From Saccopteryx bilineata (taxonomy: Eukaryota; Chordata; Mammalia; Chiroptera; Emballonuridae), in NCBI RefSeq assembly GCF_036850765.1, contig NC_089495.1, forward strand, positions 28,860,875-28,924,874: a stretch of DNA of 64,000 bases. Direction: 5' to 3'. Of the stretch, positions 1 through 10,560 are shown in pieces. Every line of letters begins with the position of its first letter. The first letter of the stretch is position 1. The notes under the pieces were generated by a model. It saw nothing but the letters and a program-made list of their open reading frames with translations, had not been told where the DNA came from and ran no database searches. The translations under genes were made by a program, and so were the position numbers.

Positions 1-404
1 AAAGTATATGAGAAAGTACATACTCGGGAAAGGGTAAAGGACTACAGAAAAGCAGACTATTGCTTGACTGTTGGATACCACATCCTTGGTGCCATAGCCT
101 AGAAGGGGAGAAAACAGGGCAGTGTTCCAAGACCGATGTGCAAAAGAGGATGAGGGACTCGGGCCATTCGTGTAGCACTGACCAAAGTGTAGGAGGCCAG
201 GTGGTCTGGGTGGCCTTTGCCAGCACCTTTAGCTCCTCATTGGTATCATGGAGACTTCCTTCTATCAGCTTTTAGTCATGGACCAAGAGCCAGAGTACAC
301 TCAGTGACCTACCGAGCCAACCAAGACTTCATGCGCATGATGGAAAGGGGACAGTGCCCCCAACTCCAGAAGAACCTTAACCAACACAGAATATGACATA
401 GCAG
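1..404. other. Non-coding sequence, no gene recognised
   Basis: Unique-looking mixed-composition DNA. The only open frame (about 70 codons from 60) has no recognisable domain, and I see no repeat I can name. Confidence 0.5.
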
Positions 405-530
405 ACATTGCTTATAAACCTCTTAATTCTCACAGGATTCCACTCGACAAATGAGGAAACCAACATACCCAGAAATTAAGGAAGTAACTAGCTCAGGTCA
501 GCAGAGAGGCAGTAGCTAGGCAACCATTTC
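405..530 (-). repeat. MIR-like SINE fragment
   Basis: The order 'acaaatgaggaaacc', then 'aattaaggaagtaact', then 'ctcaggtcagcagagaggcag' follows the reverse complement of the MIR core (tRNA-derived SINE of early mammals). It is strongly diverged, as expected for an ancient copy. No target duplication remains. Confidence 0.6.
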
Positions 531-1386
531 CACTCCCAGAGGCTAGTTTTATGGCAAGTTTTCTTCATGATCCTGAAGACTAGATCAGGTGACCGTCCTT
601 CACTCCTGGAAGCTAGAGAGCGCTAAGTCCTTGCTCTAAAACATGTGCAGCTCTAGAGAGTTGTGTGTTTGCGGTAGAGTTGAACCGGAACCAGCACCAG
701 GTCACCCAATACACCCAACCCCAAACATGCCCCCAATATCAGAGCTAGAGGATTCAGGATAGAAATGCCTTCTGAGGCTAAGGTGAGAGAATGGGGCTGG
801 GGAATGCCACAGGTGTTCTTTTCCTTATCATCTGTGTGCTGATGCCTGAGGGATTATTGAACATTTCTGGCCTAACTTTCCCAATATGAGAATTGAGGAG
901 TTTTGAATAGACTAGATTGTGGTTAACCTCTAGCATTCTGTAGTTACTTCCTAGGAAGGTATGTCCTAAAAAAAAAATATCAAGGGTCCCTTGGGAGAGA
1001 CACAGGATTCTCACAGAGCTTTGTAAACACAAAAGCAATACACACTTGTCAGGCATTAATTCTTTTATGATTACTATACAGCTAGCCAGGAAGCACTTCT
1101 AAGTTTAAGGGGAGCAGCATCAAAGCCCTGGCCAGGTGAATTTTACAAGAATCTTTGATAAGAAAGAATTTTATTTCCTTAGGGAATTAAAGAAGCCAAG
1201 AATGGCAGCTCCCATGGCCCGACCCAAAGCATCCCAATTACTGCAGCCACTAAATGAGACCTGTAGGGGCATGAGTATGAGACATTTCCCATGACATTAG
1301 AAGACCTGATCTTCCCACTAGCCAACAGAGCTCTGTGTCCCTCTCTTTCTCCTCCTTCCTGCCTGTGTTACAGCCACTCACACCCT
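531..1386. other. Non-coding sequence, no gene recognised
   Basis: No repeat family, RNA gene or convincing coding frame is seen. A minus-strand frame of 92 codons (778-1056) shows no domain or compositional sign of coding. Confidence 0.45.
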
Positions 1387-1400
1387 CCCCCCCCCCCCCC
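1387..1400. repeat. Poly-C homopolymer run
   Basis: An uninterrupted run of 14 C at the end of a pyrimidine-rich stretch. Runs like this are length-unstable and error-prone in sequencing, so the exact length should not be trusted. Confidence 0.9.
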
Positions 1401-1564
1401 TCCTCAGTCCCTACCCGCTCAGCCTATATTTCCAGTTTAGGCTCCTGAGAACATGGCAGTGGGGTCCTACTTGAGGATTCCACCCTTGCCTGGAAGGGAA
1501 AAACGGGGTGGCTTCTACATCTCCTTCCCAAACTGCTATTTCCTCAGAAATCGTGAACTCTACA

Positions 1565-1591
1565 GAAAAAAAAAAAGAAAAAGAAAGAAAC
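1565..1591. repeat. A-rich low-complexity tract
   Basis: Eleven A followed by AAAG-type units and then mixed purine sequence. No SINE or LINE body is recognisable directly upstream, so it is listed as low complexity rather than as a retroposon tail. Confidence 0.7.
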
Positions 1592-1639
1592 AGCAAATAA
1601 AAAGAGGCAGCCTCGTCTCGTCACAAAGAGAGAGATTGA

Positions 1640-1910
1640 TGAGATCAGCGCCTGCCCAGGCTCTCCTCCTCTTTCCCTGGAACCATCAATATCCGCGGGG
1701 CTGTGCCCTGCAACAGCCCGAGCTGAACTCTGCGTTCCGGAGGCGGCGCTCCTGTCACCGTTCCGGCTCTTCCCAGACTGCCTCCCTCCCCGCCGGCTCC
1801 TCCCAGACCCCTTCCCTCCTAGTCCTTGTTTACAAGGAGTTAGCCCTCTCTGTAAACGAAGCCCTCTGCAGCCTCCCACTCTCGGAGGCCATGTGTTGAG
1901 CCCCATGAGC
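1640..1910. other. CpG-enriched unique segment
   Basis: CpG dinucleotides are more frequent here than in the flanks (for example 'atatccgcgggg' and 'cggaggcggcgctcc' at 1690-1750). Overlapping frames of 148 codons (+) and 120 codons (-) are open partly because the local GC content lowers stop-codon frequency. Neither encodes a domain I recognise. It could be a small CpG patch of a regulatory element or a decayed island. Confidence 0.4.
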
Positions 1911-2057
1911 CGACTTGTGGCATTTATTAGCGCAAGAGGAAAAATGCTTGTCTCATCAGAGAGCAGCTGGAGACAGAACGCTTTTCAAAGGCGTGTAACT
2001 GACCTCTAGCTCAGCTGCTGGATGCCTGGGTATTGCAGACTCAGAGGATTCTCATAT

Positions 2058-2118
2058 TCTCTCTCCCTCCCTCCCTTTCTCTCTCTCTGTCTCTCCCCTC
2101 TTTTTTCATCCCTCCCTC
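2058..2118. repeat. CT-rich low-complexity tract
   Basis: Irregular CTCTCC and CCCT units. It is a pyrimidine-only run with a few interruptions and no SINE head beside it. Confidence 0.7.
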
Positions 2119-2214
2119 TTGCAGCCTCCACCCACTCTTTTCAGCTGAGCTCTGACCTTGCAGGGCCTGAATCCCCCCATCCATCTCCTTACATTGTGTC
2201 TCTTTGGTGAACTC

Positions 2215-2420
2215 ATGCTGGGAGATTAATTGCTGCTATCACCCCTAATCCATCACACTTCCCAAAGATTGTTTTGACATCTAGTTAATTTTTGGCTGAT
2301 GATTTATCAAATTCTTATTACCGTGCTCTGAAGGGGCTCATTTATTGTGTTGATTCATGGTAATGATAAAGGGGAAGCATTTTGAATTTTAACTACATTT
2401 CCCTCATGCTTCTTCTACCA
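2215..2420. promoter_or_regulatory. Candidate conserved non-coding element
   Basis: Repeat-free AT-rich segment with several homeodomain-type cores, such as 'gattaattg' near 2225, 'ctagttaattttt' near 2281 and 'ttgattcatggtaatga' near 2349. The composition resembles vertebrate developmental enhancers. Conservation cannot be seen from one sequence, so this rests on composition and motifs only. Confidence 0.35.
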
Positions 2421-3722
2421 AGTGTAGTAAGAAAAGGGAGGGGAAATAAGAAGAAGAAGAAAGAAAGAAGAAAAGGGGGAGGGGATGGAAACTGTAGCTA
2501 GGAAATACTTCAACGATTCAAAATATTCAATATGAGCAGAAAAAGAGAGGGAAATAATTTGTTCCATTTTGTGAGCAAAAGCCAAAATCTGAAGGAGGTT
2601 TTTTTTTATATATACATATATAATATATGTATTATATACATACGAAGTATTTCTAGCATCTGGGTCTGAACTACCTTTGGAAAGCTCATACCCCTAAGGC
2701 TCTTAAACATTTATTGCCCTGTAATATTACCTAAATGTCTACTACCATTTTAGTCAAACAGAACTTAATGGTAAGTGATTTCAGTCCCCTACGAGTGGAA
2801 ATGTAAAATGAATGTCTTCGCCAGGCCAGATGGTCATCCACCTTTTAAAAGTGCAGAGAGACTTCCTTTGCCACTCAGGTCACTCCCCAGACCTTCAAAA
2901 TGTCTCATTTGCCACTCAGCTTTATTTAATAAACCCAGATGGTAGGAAAGAGGCCAACATCCACTCTTTTTTTCCAGAATGGAAGAAGCTGGTGTCCCAG
3001 GGATTCAGCTGAGAGGTGACAGGATTGTCCCAGGGCAAGGCACTCACCCACAGTCACCGGGCTGGCTGTAGGAGAATGCAAATAATCTAGACAAAAAGAG
3101 AAGGGGAGGCCCTGCGATGAGGTGGACAGAGTCAAGGCCATGCACGTCTGCAAAACAGGAGAAAGGTATCCGACCAAAGCAAGGGGAGGGCTGTGATGGA
3201 AGCAAGAACTATAATACCCTCCTCATCAGGAATCTCCAACAAGAAAACTCCAGCAAAAACGTACCCTATACAGGCTCTCTGGATACAGAACAGACCAGTA
3301 GTCCTTAGTGCCAAGACTGTATCAGGGAAGTGTCCGTCCCACACTTGCTCCATACACCTCCCCAGACCTGCCCTGACACTCCCCCACCCGCCTTCCTTCC
3401 TTCTGCAAGTCTCACAAAATTCAGCTCGTCACTGTAGGAAGCCTGCATTACCCCCAGATCTTCAATAAAGCTGTAGATGTTGCTGGCCTGTGCGGAGGTT
3501 TGCAGGAGTTTTAGAGGTGAAATAATTTTGCATTTAAGATGGTGAGAAGAAAATATCAACTAGCTGTTCTCCATCTATCCTTAATGAATAAACTGGGCAG
3601 TTTTCTCTCGTTTTCAATTCCTTGAAAAATCATATAAAATTATTTGTCTCTTAAAAGCAGTAAAATTCATATATAAAATAATCTAGGCTTAAAATGTGTT
3701 TATTTACATATCTATTAGATAT
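2421..3722. other. Non-coding sequence, no gene recognised
   Basis: Contains a purine-rich tract (2440-2490) and an AT alternation near 2607-2642 but no nameable repeat or gene. Frames of up to 91 codons overlap on both strands at 3117-3559, which is typical of chance frames. Confidence 0.45.
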
Positions 3723-3770
3723 GTATGTGTGTATGTGTGTGTGTGTATATATATATGTATATATATATAT
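3723..3770. repeat. (TG)n/(TA)n microsatellite
   Basis: TGTG-type repeats pass into TATA repeats. It is a compound dinucleotide microsatellite with a few interruptions. Confidence 0.85.
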
Positions 3771-4079
3771 GAGTACATATGTACCCATATACTTAGAGGG
3801 TGTGGCAATAAGAAAACTGTTTTAGTTTTTAAACTAGTTATTGATTTTGTCATATTTTAATGTACATTTTATTAGTTTTGATATTCTTTTCCAAACACCT
3901 TCCATCTCACCTTAGTTTACGATTATATTGACTTATTTTTGCTAAAAATTCTCTTCTAACATTTTGTTTCACCTGTAGTACCTCCAGTTATTATATCGCA
4001 CATGTTTTCTTCATCAGTCTTGCCAGAGATTCATCTATTCCACTAACCTTCTTCTCCCATTTCAGTAAGGACACCACCA

Positions 4080-4495
4080 TGGATCAGCTAGCTACTCAGG
4101 CTAAAGTCCTGGCACCATACTGGCTTCATCTCAGACCACACATCCAATCTATCAACCAGTCATTGAAGGCAAGATACAACCTGAAGCTGCCATTTCCTTA
4201 TCACCTCCGCCTTTGCTACCTAAGCATTCGTCCCCCAGCTCACTGAAATTTCCTCTTGCAGGACCCAACCCCCAGCTCCCTCTGCACCCTCACCTTTCAC
4301 CTCCCTCACTGTCTTCCGGGCACCCTGGCCTCCTCACTCTTCCTCCAACAAGCCAGCAAATCATCGTCTCAGAGCTTTGGCCATTGCTATTCCTTCTGCC
4401 TGAAATATTCTTCTCCCAGAGAGTGAAATTGGTGTCTTCCATCTTCTCAAATTCCATATTGTACTCTATCATCTCTCTCATTCAATAAACTAATT
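4080..4495 (+). repeat. L2-like LINE fragment
   Basis: The order of phrases ('agtcctgg', 'cacacatccaatctatc', then 'gctattccttctgcctgaaa' and 'cttctcccaga') matches the late ORF and 3' region of the ancient L2 LINE as I remember it. It is highly diverged and has no intact frame. Confidence 0.5.
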
Positions 4496-5250
4496 CAGCT
4501 CCTTTTTCACAGTGAAAATAGAAGTCAAAAGATGTCCTAGGTCTAATATGGAGTGGTAGAAGGAAAACCTTAAAAGTTGCTGTGCTTCACTACCACACTC
4601 TATAGAGGGGTGTGGAAACATGAGCACCCCTGGTCAACAGGAAGGCGGGCACACAAAACATTGTCACCCATTGTCTTCCAGAGGAGTCGTGGTCTGACAG
4701 ACAGCCATATCAATGGCTGACCCTGGCTTTCCCGAGGCTTCTCTCACTTGCAAAAACCCCTTACCTCTAAAAAAGCACCAACTGCACGGAGACTGTGCTC
4801 TGGGAAGCAACTGTTCCTGTCCCTTCCCTTCCCCACGGAAGACTGTGTGCCAGACCCTTCACCCACTACCCAGCACGCATACCCCAGTTTCCTTCCATCA
4901 TGTCTGAGATGAAGCATGTTCCAACTGGGCACAGACCTTCTCCGCTCCTGTTCTTTCCCTAGGAGAGCAGTTAGCCAGATATCTCCTCTGTCATACCAAC
5001 AACACCCCTCTCCATAGGCTATTTCTCTCATGAGCATTAAAACAAGGTCAAGTTGAGCACAACATAGAAGTAAAAGTATCCCATCGGGCCCTGCAGCTTC
5101 CACCATCTGCTTTCACCCCATTCATAGCCAAGACACTCAAAAGAGGTATCTCACTTTCTGGCTCCCCTTTTCCACCTGCCTCAATGTTCGATCTGCCGAG
5201 AACAGCCCTCCATCCTACTCTTCCATCTGACTAGCTCTTACGCAAATCCC
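4496..5250. other. Non-coding sequence, no gene recognised
   Basis: No confident repeat or gene. The 120-codon minus-strand frame at 4744-5106 has no recognisable domain and lies opposite another open frame. Confidence 0.45.
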
Positions 5251-5254
5251 AACT

Positions 5255-5640
5255 GCCTTCTTAGTGTGAAACTTCTGTGGCTTCCTTTCTCTGACCTCTG
5301 GGCAGCATTTGACACTATAGACCCCAGCCTCTTACCTGAAATGGACCACCTCTAACCTGGAGCCATGTCTTTAGCAGTCAAGGGTGGCCTCTTTCAATAT
5401 TTGCACTGTTCTTACCCCCTGTCGGACCTTGGATATTTTCTCCTCCTTTGGATTCCATGACTCCATTCTCTCGGCTTTCTTTTTCCCTCTCAGACTTGTT
5501 CATACTATCAACAACATCCCTTAAATGTCAATAGATTTCCTCAAAATTCTGGGATCAGCTCTCTTTTTTGCAAAATCTCCCTGAGTGATCCCATCCTGGC
5601 TGCAGTAGTGATCGATGTATTAATGCTTTCCAGATAGATG
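5255..5640 (+). repeat. L2-like LINE fragment (more internal part)
   Basis: The phrase around 'gcagcatttgacactataga' and the downstream 'gatcccatcctgg' resemble the reverse-transcriptase region of L2, upstream of the part seen at 4080-4495. The two pieces are in swapped order, so they are probably two separate insertions rather than one copy. Confidence 0.45.
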
Positions 5641-6114
5641 AAAAAGAGACAGAAGAAAAGGGAGAGAGAGATTTCACTCAAAACTTTCTTCTGAATTGCA
5701 ACCTCTTTTCTGATAGAGGACCAATAGATACTTCAAACTCCCCCTGGTGGCCCAAATAAGGGCTGGGAATCATACTCTTCCCCCTTTTCTCCCCTCCCCC
5801 TGCCACCTACCATTAGTGGCCTTAGCATTTATAGAATACATCATTTCCTTTTACTCTCCAATGCCTTTGCCTCAGTTTGTCTCTAGTTTTTATGATTACA
5901 CCAGCCCTGTTTACTTTCTGCTTTGGGGGTGTACTTTCAATATTCATTATCGACATTGTGGCCATGCTAATTTTTAAAGCGGTTTTTTTCTCAACAAACC
6001 AGCATCCGCCCACCGCATCTTGTGCCCTCTTCCCCCAGCAATGTCTCCGCCTGTCCTTATGCCCCTTTTCCCACCTCCACCGAGCCCCCCTTCCTCTGGC
6101 ATCACCACACTGCT
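5641..6114. other. Unassigned non-coding sequence
   Basis: Pyrimidine-rich sequence with no gene. It runs directly into the L1-like 3' end that follows and may be its degraded body. Confidence 0.35.
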
Positions 6115-6240
6115 GACTGCGTCTAATGTGTTATGTATGTACATTTTTTGACTAATCTATTCACTTGAGTTGTGCACTTGAAACCTGTATAGTGTTGCAA
6201 ACCAATGTCATTCCAATGAATTCAATAAAAAAATAAATTA
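6115..6240 (+). repeat. L1-like 3' end with A-rich tail
   Basis: 'ttgtgcacttgaaacctgtat', then 'aaccaatgtcattcca' and 'aattcaataaaaaaa' follow the usual 3' terminus of mammalian L1 3' UTRs and end in an A-rich tail. The rest of the element upstream is not recognisable. Confidence 0.6.
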
Positions 6241-6952
6241 AATTTAAGTATTTTTTCTGATTACAAAAGCTATATCTATCAATGGTAGAAAATGTTAAAA
6301 CCACAGATAAACACCAAGATGAAAATTAAATGTCCCATAATTCTACTTTCTAGAGGTAATCACTGTTAACATTTTGCAATTTGTGTACCTTAAAATAAAA
6401 TTAAAGTCATATACTATCCATATTGTTTAGATACCACTCTTCCCACTATATACTATACCATAAAACTTTTCCATGTTAACTTTTTTTTTGAATTTTGTCA
6501 ATTTTATAGGCAAAATAAACTATGGTTATTTTAATTTGCATTTCTTTGATGACAAGTTAATTTAAACATAATTTCACATGTTTGTTTGTTATGAGATTAT
6601 GCTTTTCTTAATAATAGATTTATAAAACATATATTTTGCTTTTAATGTTTATTTACCATTGATTTCTTTTTGTATAAAAGTTGCTATGGATATTATGTAT
6701 GTCCCAAATATTTTCCAAGAATTGGCTTCTTGCTTTTAATTTTATATATTAAATTTTAAGAAAATTTGAAATTTAATGTCATGATATCTGTCCACCTTTC
6801 CCATAACAGTTTGTCTCTCTTTTAATGCTTAGAAGGGCCTCCTCCCTCCCAGCAGTCACAGAATTGGCTCTATTTTTCTACTCTTGGTTATTATGTTTTT
6901 AAATTTTGGCATTAAATGGCTTAATACCTCTGGAGTCAATCTTGGGCTATGG
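6241..6952. repeat. AT-rich tract, probably ancient LINE-derived
   Basis: The stretch including 'gaggtaatcactgttaacat' is typical of old interspersed LINE-derived sequence, but I cannot place it in one family. No gene is present. Confidence 0.35.
6945..6952. repeat. Target-site duplication, left copy
   Basis: 'ggctatgg' directly abuts the left end of the hAT element and is repeated exactly at 7283-7290. Eight-bp duplications are the signature of hAT transposases. Confidence 0.9.
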
Positions 6953-7282
6953 CAGGGGTCCCCAAACTTTTTACACAAGCGGCCAGTTCACTGTCCCTCA
7001 GACCGTTGGAGGGCCGGACTATAAAAAAACTATGAACAAATCCCTATGCACACTGCACAAATCTTATTTTAAAGTAAAAAAACAAAATGGGAGCAAATAC
7101 AATATTTAAAATAAAGAACAAGTAAATTTAAATCAACAAACTGACCAGTATTTCAATGGGAACTATGCTCCTCTCACTGACCACCAATGAAAGAGGTGCC
7201 TCTTCCGGAAGTGCGGCGGGGGCCGGATAAATGGACTCAGGGGGCCGCATGTGGCCCGCGGGCCGTAGTTTGGGGACCCCTG
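6953..7282 (+). mobile_element. Non-autonomous hAT DNA transposon (330 bp)
   Basis: The element begins and ends with a perfect 16-bp terminal inverted repeat (5' caggggtccccaaact). It is flanked by exact 8-bp duplications (ggctatgg). At 330 bp it has no transposase and must have been moved in trans by an autonomous hAT. The ends resemble those of old mammalian hAT-Charlie elements, but the intact ends suggest a relatively young insertion. Non-autonomous hATs of this kind are known from vespertilionid bats; the exact family is not assigned. Strand is nominal. Confidence 0.92.
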
Positions 7283-7290
7283 GGCTATGG
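7283..7290. repeat. Target-site duplication, right copy
   Basis: Exact repeat of 6945-6952 at the right end of the hAT element. Confidence 0.9.
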
Positions 7291-7494
7291 TATAAGGTAG
7301 GCTGTGGGACATATATTTTCAATTAATTAATTAGTTATCTACCACTCATCTATTTATTAATATAATCTTACACCATTGATTTGAAGTTCCATATCTTTCA
7401 TATACACCAAATCCCCCAACTATACTTCAGTCAATCTTGAACTTTCGATTTACTTTCACTGACCTATGTCTGTCTGCCTTTCCTTTTCTGTTTT
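7291..7494. other. AT-rich spacer between the hAT and Ves insertions
   Basis: Probably the continuation of the old LINE-derived tract. No gene is present. Confidence 0.35.
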
Positions 7495-7738
7495 TATTAT
7501 GTTAGGTTTTTTTTAAATTTTTTATTTATTTATTCATTTTTTAGAGAGGAGAGGGAGAAACAAAGAGAGAGAGAGAGAGAGAGGAGAGACAGAGAGAGAG
7601 AAGGGGGGAGGAGCTGGAAGCATCAACTCCCATATGTGCCTTGACCAGACAAGCCCAGGGTTTTGAACCGGCTACCTCAGCATTTCCAGGTCGACGCTTT
7701 ATCCACTGCACCACCACAGGTCAAGCCTATTATGTTAG
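7495..7738 (-). mobile_element. Ves-type SINE with 11-bp target duplications
   Basis: Read on the minus strand, it starts with a tRNA-derived head ('gcttgacctgtggtggtgca', then 'gtggataaagcgtcgacctg'), continues through 'gttgatgcttcc' and a CT-rich body, and ends in an A-rich tail. The body is 7506-7727. It is flanked by 'tattatgttag' at 7495-7505 and 7728-7738, which is direct evidence of LINE-mediated retroposition. It sits inside older LINE-like DNA. Confidence 0.93.
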
Positions 7739-8900
7739 TTTTTATACTGTAATTTAATATGTACAAGAACAAGCATTCCCATATCTTCTTTATCAAAATA
7801 TATTTGGTGTTCTCTTCATGTTATCTCTATGAACTTTAGTACCACTCTTTAATACTCAGCCAAATTTCTTTTAAATTTTTATTGTAATGACATTAATGTT
7901 ATAAATTTTTGTTCTTTTATCAATTGAGGAATGTGTCATATGTCCTTGTTAATTAAAGTAATCTTTTATATGTTTTAGTATATGTGTGGAACTTTCTTCA
8001 TGTCCACCAGTGCACATTTTTTATTTGGTTATTTTCCCCAAATTAAATATACTCCTGACGCTATATGAATAAAAGTTGTATTTACATATCTTCTGATATG
8101 CTGCCTACTGTAAATTTATGAATGTTTGCATATCTATTTTGTAACTAGCTGTTATATTAAACATTCTTTACTGCTAATAGTTTTCCAGAACCTTTTTCTA
8201 GATTTTCAAGAAGATAATCTGTAAATTACTACAATTTTTTTCTTCTTCTTTCAATATTTAAGTTTCATATTTTCTTGTCCTATTCCTGAGACTCTTAGAA
8301 TACTATTAAATGATAGAAATTAAATTTTATAAAGCCTTTTGGAGCATCTATCAAGATAATGTTATTATGTTTACTTGACTATAGGAATGGTGAATATTAT
8401 TGAAAACAGTAATGTAAAGCATCTTTGCGTCTCTGAAATAAGTCTTCCTTGGCAATCCACAATCACCCTTCAGTATTACATTGGATACCATTTGCTAAAT
8501 TTTAAGGATTTTTGCACTTAAAAGTGAGATTGACCTATAGCTTTCATATCTCAAGTATTAATTGCCATGTTCCAGGCTCAACATTCTGACATTTGTTCAG
8601 TTGAAAAGCTTTCCATCTTTCCCTGTGCTCTGAAAGGCTTAAATACCCATTGGATATTTTCACATAAATCATTTGGGGGACATAATTCTTTTACTGGTTT
8701 TTCAAATGCACCCACACTTATTGGTTACTTTCTAAATAGTCTGTAATTATAGATTCTATTTGCTTTTTTATTTAATCCTATGCAAAAGTTATTTATCTTT
8801 TTTCTTCTAATGTTCAAGTGATTGATTTGTCATGTATATACTTTTATTAGAATTTTTATTTTTGCATCATGATGAGAGAGTGGGACCTGTACAATATCTT
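7739..8900 (-). repeat. Ancient L1/HAL1-like ORF2 remnant
   Basis: The region around 8440-8690 ('aaggatttttgcactta', 'gagattgacctatagctttc', 'gaaaagctttccatctttcc') resembles the antisense of L1 ORF2 reverse transcriptase. It is heavily decayed with stops in every frame. Family assignment and borders are uncertain. Confidence 0.45.
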
Positions 8901-9290
8901 GCCTTTTAAATTTATTGAAGATTTCCTTGTGGCAAAGAATAGGATTAATTTTTGTAAACATACACAGCTGTTTCAAAAGAAGATGCATGTCTATTTAGAG
9001 AATATATGATTCTGTGTATATTAAGAGATATGATGTATGTTTCATTAGGTCTGATATCATTATTTACTCAAACTTTGTTAAACTTACATTCTGGATCGTA
9101 AGCAACACCCTTCCTAGTCCCTGGGCACTGCTATATGTTTTGTCTTATTTAAATAAAAAAAATATTGGTTGTTTTCATAAGATCCTGGAAGGCAGAAATT
9201 AGACATCCATAATCCCTGCTCTATTTTTCTCAGAAGAGCCCAGAGATATCTTTTTAAGATGAAAATATCGGAACACATTTGTGTCTAAAA
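8901..9290. other. AT-rich non-coding sequence
   Basis: No identifiable repeat or gene. Short frames have no domain. Confidence 0.4.
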
Positions 9291-9720
9291 ATTTTTAAAT
9301 ATTTCATTTCCACTCCACACTCCCTATCCCTTCCCTTATTGTCCTTAGGATAAATCACAGACTCCTTAAAATGACCAATAAATCCTTCAAGTCTGGATGC
9401 TGCTGCCTCTCCCTCCTCCTTTCCTGCACTCCGCACACATCCCTCAGTTCATGGGTCAGAGTGAAACTCTCACAGTTCCATCGGTCTCTGTTCCTTGTTT
9501 CAGGGGTTTTGTACTCACTGCTCACAAAGCCCACCCTCTGTTTTAACTTAGAGTCTACTTATCCTTTAGGACTGAGCTTAAATGTCACTTCCCATACTAG
9601 AACTGTGACATAAAGCTTCTATAACTACCTCTGTATTCCAACCTGCCCCTTGCTGCTGTATTTAGTATTTATCTCCTTGTACTATAATTGCCTCCTTTCC
9701 TCTAGCTGCCTTGGCCTCTC
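9291..9720 (+). repeat. Ancient LINE-like fragment (L2 type suspected)
   Basis: The order 'gtccttaggataaatcacagactcctta', later 'gactgagcttaaatgtcact', later 'ttagtatttatctccttgta' matches a common ancient mammalian repeat pattern that I associate with L2 3' regions. Divergence is high. Confidence 0.45.
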
Positions 9721-10184
9721 CGGACTCCCAGCTCTGTGTCTGATACTTGAGAGACCACTAGACTCTGCCCGGGTTCCCCCTCACTGCTCCACAGCCTAGG
9801 AATGGTCTCCAGGCAGTAACCCGGGATGATGATAGGACTTAATCTCATTTATGTTCCATCTCTCAGGGATCACAGTTCTTCCTTGCCTGCTGCTCAGCAC
9901 ATCGACACCTGTTTTTCATATTTCTCGTCTGGCTTCTCAATTGTGTCAGGTGAGAGAGTACCCAGTTCTTGTTACTCCATCTTGGATGGAAGCAAAGTCT
10001 GCAAAAGTTGACTTTGAATGTAATCATTTTAATATTTTGCTTTTAAATGTGTGCCTTTGACTAAGAAATATATTTCCATATAAAAGATTTCATTTTTTTA
10101 CACATATTTCTATTTATGATGTGTAATTTTGTGAGCAAGTTGCTCATCAAGTGGACTTGCATGACTTTCTCATGTTGCTTCCTG

Positions 10185-10360
10185 GGGTTACCTGTCATGT
10201 GACCTTGGGAAACGTGTTTCCTGCCTCTGAGCCTCAGCACTCTCATTTGTAAAAAGGGACAGTAAACCTGAGCTCTTTTTGTCATTTAAGTAAAACGGTT
10301 CCTATCAGTCCCAGGAGCAGTGCTTGCTATAAAGCAGGTGCCAAAAATGCTGCTTTCCTT
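10185..10360 (+). repeat. MIR-like SINE fragment
   Basis: 'catgtgaccttgggaaa', 'ctctgagcctcagcactctca' and 'tttgtaaaaagggacag' follow the MIR consensus on the plus strand, ending in a less certain 3' part. Confidence 0.7.
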
Positions 10361-10429
10361 TTGCTCTCGCCTAACAACATGAGTTATTTTCTGTGCCTTA
10401 TTTATTTAATATATGATCATCCGTTTGAT

Positions 10430-10560
10430 GTTTGTCTTCTTAATAGACTGCCGATCCATTTGTTTTGTTGTTCTGATCTATCTCCAGAACAGAAAGCCCA
10501 GTCCACTGGAGGCTCGCTATAAATATCTGTTGACTTACTGAGTGACTGCCTCCTCTTCCT
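10430..10560 (+). repeat. L2-like 3' terminus
   Basis: 'aatagactgccgatccatt', 'atctccagaacagaaag' and 'tataaatatctgttgactta' match the 3' end shared by L2 copies ('caataaatatttgttgaatga' in the consensus as I remember it). Confidence 0.55.

Noticed and set aside
1453..1906. Overlapping frames of 148 (+) and 120 (-) codons
   Set aside because: Both strands are open at once, with Lys- or Gly/Arg-rich low-complexity protein and no domain. Explained by GC and A-rich composition.
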